This document shows, in pieces, positions 61,062 through 64,000 of a stretch of DNA of 64,000 nt (position 1 is its first letter; each line of letters opens with the position of its first letter). A program made the translations under genes and the position numbers. The stretch covers positions 186,001-250,000 of the forward strand of contig NZ_CP092194.1 in the NCBI RefSeq assembly GCF_022344005.1, written 5' to 3'. Below the pieces are notes generated by a model that saw nothing but the letters and a program-made list of their open reading frames with translations, did no database searches and was not told the DNA's origin. Origin of the DNA: Deinococcus sp. KNUC1210 (GTDB lineage: Bacteria > Deinococcota > Deinococci > Deinococcales > Deinococcaceae).

Positions 61062-62723
61062 TCAGCGGCCAGCACAGACCTCGACCTGAACGGTGCCGGT
61101 GGTGGAGGTGGGCCATGCCAGATGCAGCGGCGTTCCGGCAGGAGCGCTCAGCGTGGAGTAGAACTCGCCCTGATGCACCATGCGGCTGGAGTTGACCAGG
61201 GTCACGGGTGCCTGGGTTCCGGCGGTCAGCGTCACAGACTGCACAGACTTGTCATCGGCGGTGACATGCACGCGGGCGCCTGCCTGCACCGCACTGGCCG
61301 GAACATCCATGCCGCCTGCACTGCCTGCGCCCTTAAGGGCCTGTGCGGGGGCGCAGGGACCCTGCACGGCGGCCAGCACATCCCGGAAGTCGGCGTCTGT
61401 GGTGGAATCGCCGCCCAGGACAGGGAATTCCCAGATCAGGAGTTTGGGCGGATTGGCCTGAAACTGCGGGTCTCTCAGGTAATCTTTGAGGCTGTTGAAG
61501 ACGCCGGCTGCTCCGTAGGCGACGTTCAGCAGATCTGTTTTCAGGCGGTCGCGCAGGGCACCGTCGAAGTTCAGGACCGGCAGGCTGTAACTGGCTCCTA
61601 CCAGCACGACCGGGTGTTCGGCGGGACCGAGCAGGCCGCTGGAATCCGAGGGAAGCGCGATCAGATCGGCGGTGTTCTTGCCGTCGCTCACGGTCAGCGT
61701 GGTGATCGGCAGACCGAGCGGGCGGATATCACCGGGTGCAAACGCGGAATTGTGCCCGTTCCAGGCAGCGACACGGAAATCGAGGCGATTGGCTCCGGCG
61801 ACGGCGTTGACGGTGTAGGTCTTGCTGATCTGTGCGCCCTTCGCCAGATTCTTGAGCGAGTCTGTGGCCGCGCCGTTCACACTGAGATCGACCTGCTGAC
61901 CTTCGATCAGGTTGTAGGCCTTGAGGGTGATGGTGACGGGGCCAGCCGCCTTGAGGAAAAAGCTGACCGCGGCGCTTGGACCGTAAGCCCAGCGCTGTTT
62001 GCCGTTCTCGGAATCCCCGAAATTTCCGGCTGCGGCAGGCAGGTCGGTGTCCGGAACGGTCACGTCGCTCTGGAAGCTGTCGGGCGCGAGCGTCTCGCCG
62101 CACAGGTCCTTGGCTTTCGCGATCACGGGCTGGTTGACCGTCAGGCGCACAGCGTCTCCGACATCCAGCGTCACGAAGTCCTGTCGGGGCAGCGCGGCAT
62201 ACACCGGCTGACGTTTCACCAGCGTGGCGACGGCGTCAGCGGCCAGCCGTGCGCCTCTGGGCAGCCAGTGGATGTCTTTCGGAAAGCTGTTCTGGGCCAA
62301 AGCGGTGTCGAGCAGATCGGCAGCAGGCACACCGGCGGCGTTCAGCTCTCTGACCAGTGCATGGTAGAAGGCGCGGCCCCCGGCCACATCGAAGGCCGCT
62401 TCTGCGGGCACCTGCGGGTCGAGGGCGGCACCGGGCAGGATGGAACGGGCCGGAACAGGAGCGAGGACCAGCGTGGTGCCCCGCGCTTTGAGGGCTGCCG
62501 CGACCTGTCCGAAGCTGGGCGCGGCCTTGAGGGTCTGGGTCCACGGCTGGCCCATCCACTGTCCGCTGAGTTCATCCATGTAGTAGTACGAACCCTGCGT
62601 GCCGGGGTACATGCCGGCCTGTTTGATCAGTTTGGCGGCGCAGTCGGGCGTGACGCTCTGGGCAGCCGCGCCGGAGGCAGCCAGGGCGACCAGCACCGGG
62701 AGGAGGAAAGAGGATACGCGCAT
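61062..62723 (-). CDS. AlgX-like SGNH acetyltransferase, secreted
   Basis: A 553-residue exported protein with signal peptide (SSFLLPVLVALAASGAAAQ). The N-terminal SGNH-like part has YYYMDELSGQWMG, SFPKDIHWLPRGARLAA (Asp-x-His) and PVVLVGASYSLPVLNF (Ser). A domain of about 110 residues is inserted between these two blocks (AYGPSAAVSFFLKAAGPV, GANRLDFRVAAWNGHN), and a C-terminal beta domain could bind carbohydrate as in AlgX. It probably acetylates the polymer during export, with the AlgF-like protein upstream and AlgI downstream. Confidence 0.85.
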   Translation of the reverse strand: MRVSSFLLPVLVALAASGAAAQSVTPDCAAKLIKQAGMYPGTQGSYYYMDELSGQWMGQPWTQTLKAAPSFGQVAAALKARGTTLVLAPVPARSILPGAALDPQVPAEAAFDVAGGRAFYHALVRELNAAGVPAADLLDTALAQNSFPKDIHWLPRGARLAADAVATLVKRQPVYAALPRQDFVTLDVGDAVRLTVNQPVIAKAKDLCGETLAPDSFQSDVTVPDTDLPAAAGNFGDSENGKQRWAYGPSAAVSFFLKAAGPVTITLKAYNLIEGQQVDLSVNGAATDSLKNLAKGAQISKTYTVNAVAGANRLDFRVAAWNGHNSAFAPGDIRPLGLPITTLTVSDGKNTADLIALPSDSSGLLGPAEHPVVLVGASYSLPVLNFDGALRDRLKTDLLNVAYGAAGVFNSLKDYLRDPQFQANPPKLLIWEFPVLGGDSTTDADFRDVLAAVQGPCAPAQALKGAGSAGGMDVPASAVQAGARVHVTADDKSVQSVTLTAGTQAPVTLVNSSRMVHQGEFYSTLSAPAGTPLHLAWPTSTTGTVQVEVCAGR

Positions 62724-62752
62724 GAGTCAGGTCTCCTTGAGTGCCAGGGCTG

Positions 62753-63391
62753 TCAGGGTTTGGTCGTGCTGGCGACGAAGCTGGCCGTCATGGGCGAGCC
62801 GTCGAAGACAAACACGCTGTAGGCCTGCCAGACCTGAAGTTTGGTCGCTTCCAGGGTCGTCAGGGTCTGGCTGTCCCGGTCGACTCTGAGCTGGACGTTG
62901 ACGGGATTGACGTTGAGGGTGTTGACACTGAGCGGACCCTGGTTCTTGAAAAGGGTCGCCTTGCCGTCGGCGGTCAGCAGCGAAACATTCGAGGTGCTGA
63001 GGTTGTACAGGCCGATGCGTACCTGCGCGACATTCGGGTTCGGTGCTTCGCTCAGGACCGTGAGGGCCGGTTTCTGGCGGGTTCCAGTCACGGCGACGGT
63101 GTAAAAGCGGCCAGCCGACAGGTGAAGGGCTTGCTGAAGCCGCAACCCATCGACTTCGAGCACAGGAGTTCCCTTGGGCACCATGTGATACGGGCCGACC
63201 TCGTGTGAGGCCAGAGCGGCTTCAAAGGCGCTTCCGGCGAGACTGAATTTCAGTGCCGAGCCGCTCAGGGCATTGACCACCCGCACGAACGATGCGTTCG
63301 GGGGCGGAGCTGCCTGATACAGGGTGTCCTGGGCAGAGGCCGTGCTGAGGAAAGTAGACGCGAGAAGGACCTTCAGGACAGATAGTTTCAT
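62753..63391 (-). CDS. AlgF-like periplasmic acetylation protein
   Basis: A 212-residue exported protein. ATG 63391 gives MKLSVLKVLLASTFLSTASA as signal peptide, so the longer frame was rejected. The two-domain beta pattern of AlgF is seen in FVRVVNALSGSALKFSLAG, YHMVPKGTPVLEVDG, VRIGLYNLSTSNVSLLTADG and QAYSVFVFDGSP. In alginate systems AlgF passes acetyl groups between AlgI and the SGNH enzymes. It is the first gene of the operon. Confidence 0.85.
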   Translation of the reverse strand: MKLSVLKVLLASTFLSTASAQDTLYQAAPPPNASFVRVVNALSGSALKFSLAGSAFEAALASHEVGPYHMVPKGTPVLEVDGLRLQQALHLSAGRFYTVAVTGTRQKPALTVLSEAPNPNVAQVRIGLYNLSTSNVSLLTADGKATLFKNQGPLSVNTLNVNPVNVQLRVDRDSQTLTTLEATKLQVWQAYSVFVFDGSPMTASFVASTTKP

Positions 63392-63898
63392 TGGTTCTCC
63401 CAGAATTGAACGACGGCTCCGTTTTCCCTCTCTTCTTTCGAAGTGCGCGGATCGCTGGAAAGAAAACAGCCGGGACTGTGCCTGTAAGAGCGCTGAGCTG
63501 ACAGGCATCGAGAACGACTTCAATGGCCACGAGGCACACTCAAGTCGTCGTACCTTAACGATAAATAAATGATCTTACGGTGAACTCACATTTTTGTCGC
63601 TAAATGCAGAATACTTAACATAGACGGCCGAACTTTCAGAAGTCGCTCTGAAAAGCTGACAGCAGGTGTCAGAACAATGACGTGTCGTGCCCGGTTGCGC
63701 TGGCCGAGCACGGGTTTCCGGGAGGCAGCGGGACTGGAAGGATCGGCGGCGCTGTCAAAGCGAGCTGTCATTCGCAGAACTGCTCTAGACTCGACGACAC
63801 CTGGGTTCTGCCTGATCGTCCGGTACAGGAGCGCGGGCGAATCTGCAAGGAGTTCGAGGACATCGGCGGTTTCACGTCGCTGCGCGAGGAGGCAGAGC
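63392..63898. other. Intergenic region before the acetylation operon
   Basis: No convincing gene in about 500 bases. An AT-rich stretch (about 63552-63625, with ATAAATAAATGATC) stands out against the GC-rich surroundings and probably contains the promoter of the leftward operon, but no clear -35/-10 pair could be placed. The minus-strand ORF within it lacks a ribosome site and normal composition. Confidence 0.4.
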
Positions 63899-64000
63899 TT
63901 GAACAACGACCTGACACCGCACCCCTGGAAGACGGCCCGGCGCGTTCTGAGAGCCGCGCGGCTCCGTCTGGTCCTGACCGGGCCGCGGCCGGAATGCAGC
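63899..64000 (+). CDS. Start of an unknown gene cut by the window edge
   Basis: AGGAGG (63887-63892) lies 6 bases before TTG 63899, and the frame MNNDLTPHPWKTARRV then a run rich in Arg and Leu is open to the window end (34 residues). This is enough to suggest a gene but not to identify it. Confidence 0.4.
   Translation, partial: MNNDLTPHPWKTARRVLRAARLRLVLTGPRPECS

Noticed and set aside
63578..63586. CGGTGAACT, matching the iteron core, before the acetylation operon
   Set aside because: Only 9 bases match and the flanks differ from all other iterons, so chance is likely.
1..64000. tRNA or rRNA genes, transposases and phage genes
   Set aside because: None was recognised on either strand by eye. 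A covariance search would be needed to exclude small RNAs.

Overview
The window looks like part of a secondary replicon (megaplasmid or second chromosome) of a Deinococcus-type bacterium. The DNA is GC-rich. Several genes carry a -10 box placed 6-7 bases before the start codon, as expected for the leaderless mRNAs common in Deinococcus. The proteins fit that genus, and an iteron origin with a RepA-type initiator lies at 56.4-58.3 kb. An nrdIEF operon on a non-main replicon is also the D. radiodurans arrangement. No rRNA, tRNA, CRISPR array or insertion sequence was seen.

Layout. 1-1.6 kb: end of a glycogen debranching enzyme. 1.7-11.3 kb: a tightly packed signalling locus made of a STAS protein, a three-part PP2C phosphatase, two MinD/ParA-like ATPases, two paralogous Cache/HAMP membrane proteins without an output kinase, a transporter-like membrane protein, and a Rossmann-like plus SET methyltransferase pair. 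11.4-18.1 kb: LtrA, a YHYH lipoprotein, a HupE/UreJ protein, a two-component pair and a DUF2156-type protein. 18.2-26.5 kb: a methyltransferase, a TetR regulator with its target oxidoreductase and two matching operators, an M55 peptidase and two large cyclic-di-GMP proteins.

26.7-41.9 kb holds what I consider the most interesting part: a RiPP (ribosomally made, modified peptide) locus with its own regulators. Two large TPR/SARP-like activators lie upstream. Then come two divergent operons. The leftward one encodes a luciferase-like flavin oxidoreductase, a radical SAM/SPASM enzyme and a 53-residue secreted peptide. The rightward one encodes two short precursor-like peptides, an attenuator hairpin, a LanB-type dehydratase, its separate SpaB_C elimination partner, an M16 protease, a winged-helix regulator and an MFS exporter. 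Between them lie two inverted pairs of heptamer direct repeats with 4-base spacers, the classical geometry of SARP binding sites.

42-56 kb: secreted proteins, a DHA2-type exporter, the nrdI-nrdE-nrdF-redoxin operon, an aldo/keto reductase with a divergent HxlR regulator, a decayed TPR-GGDEF gene, a MerR-like regulator coupled to a VWA protein, and an AraC regulator. 56.4-58.3 kb: nine iterons on a 32-33 base period, an AT-rich element and repA. 58.4-63.4 kb: a leftward AlgF/AlgX/AlgI/AlgJ-like polysaccharide acetylation operon.

Caution: eight otherwise healthy genes are each broken by one apparent single-base indel, at least four of them at homopolymer runs. Base-calling errors are the simplest explanation, though real decay cannot be excluded from the sequence alone. 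These entries are typed as pseudogene only because the frame is broken here.
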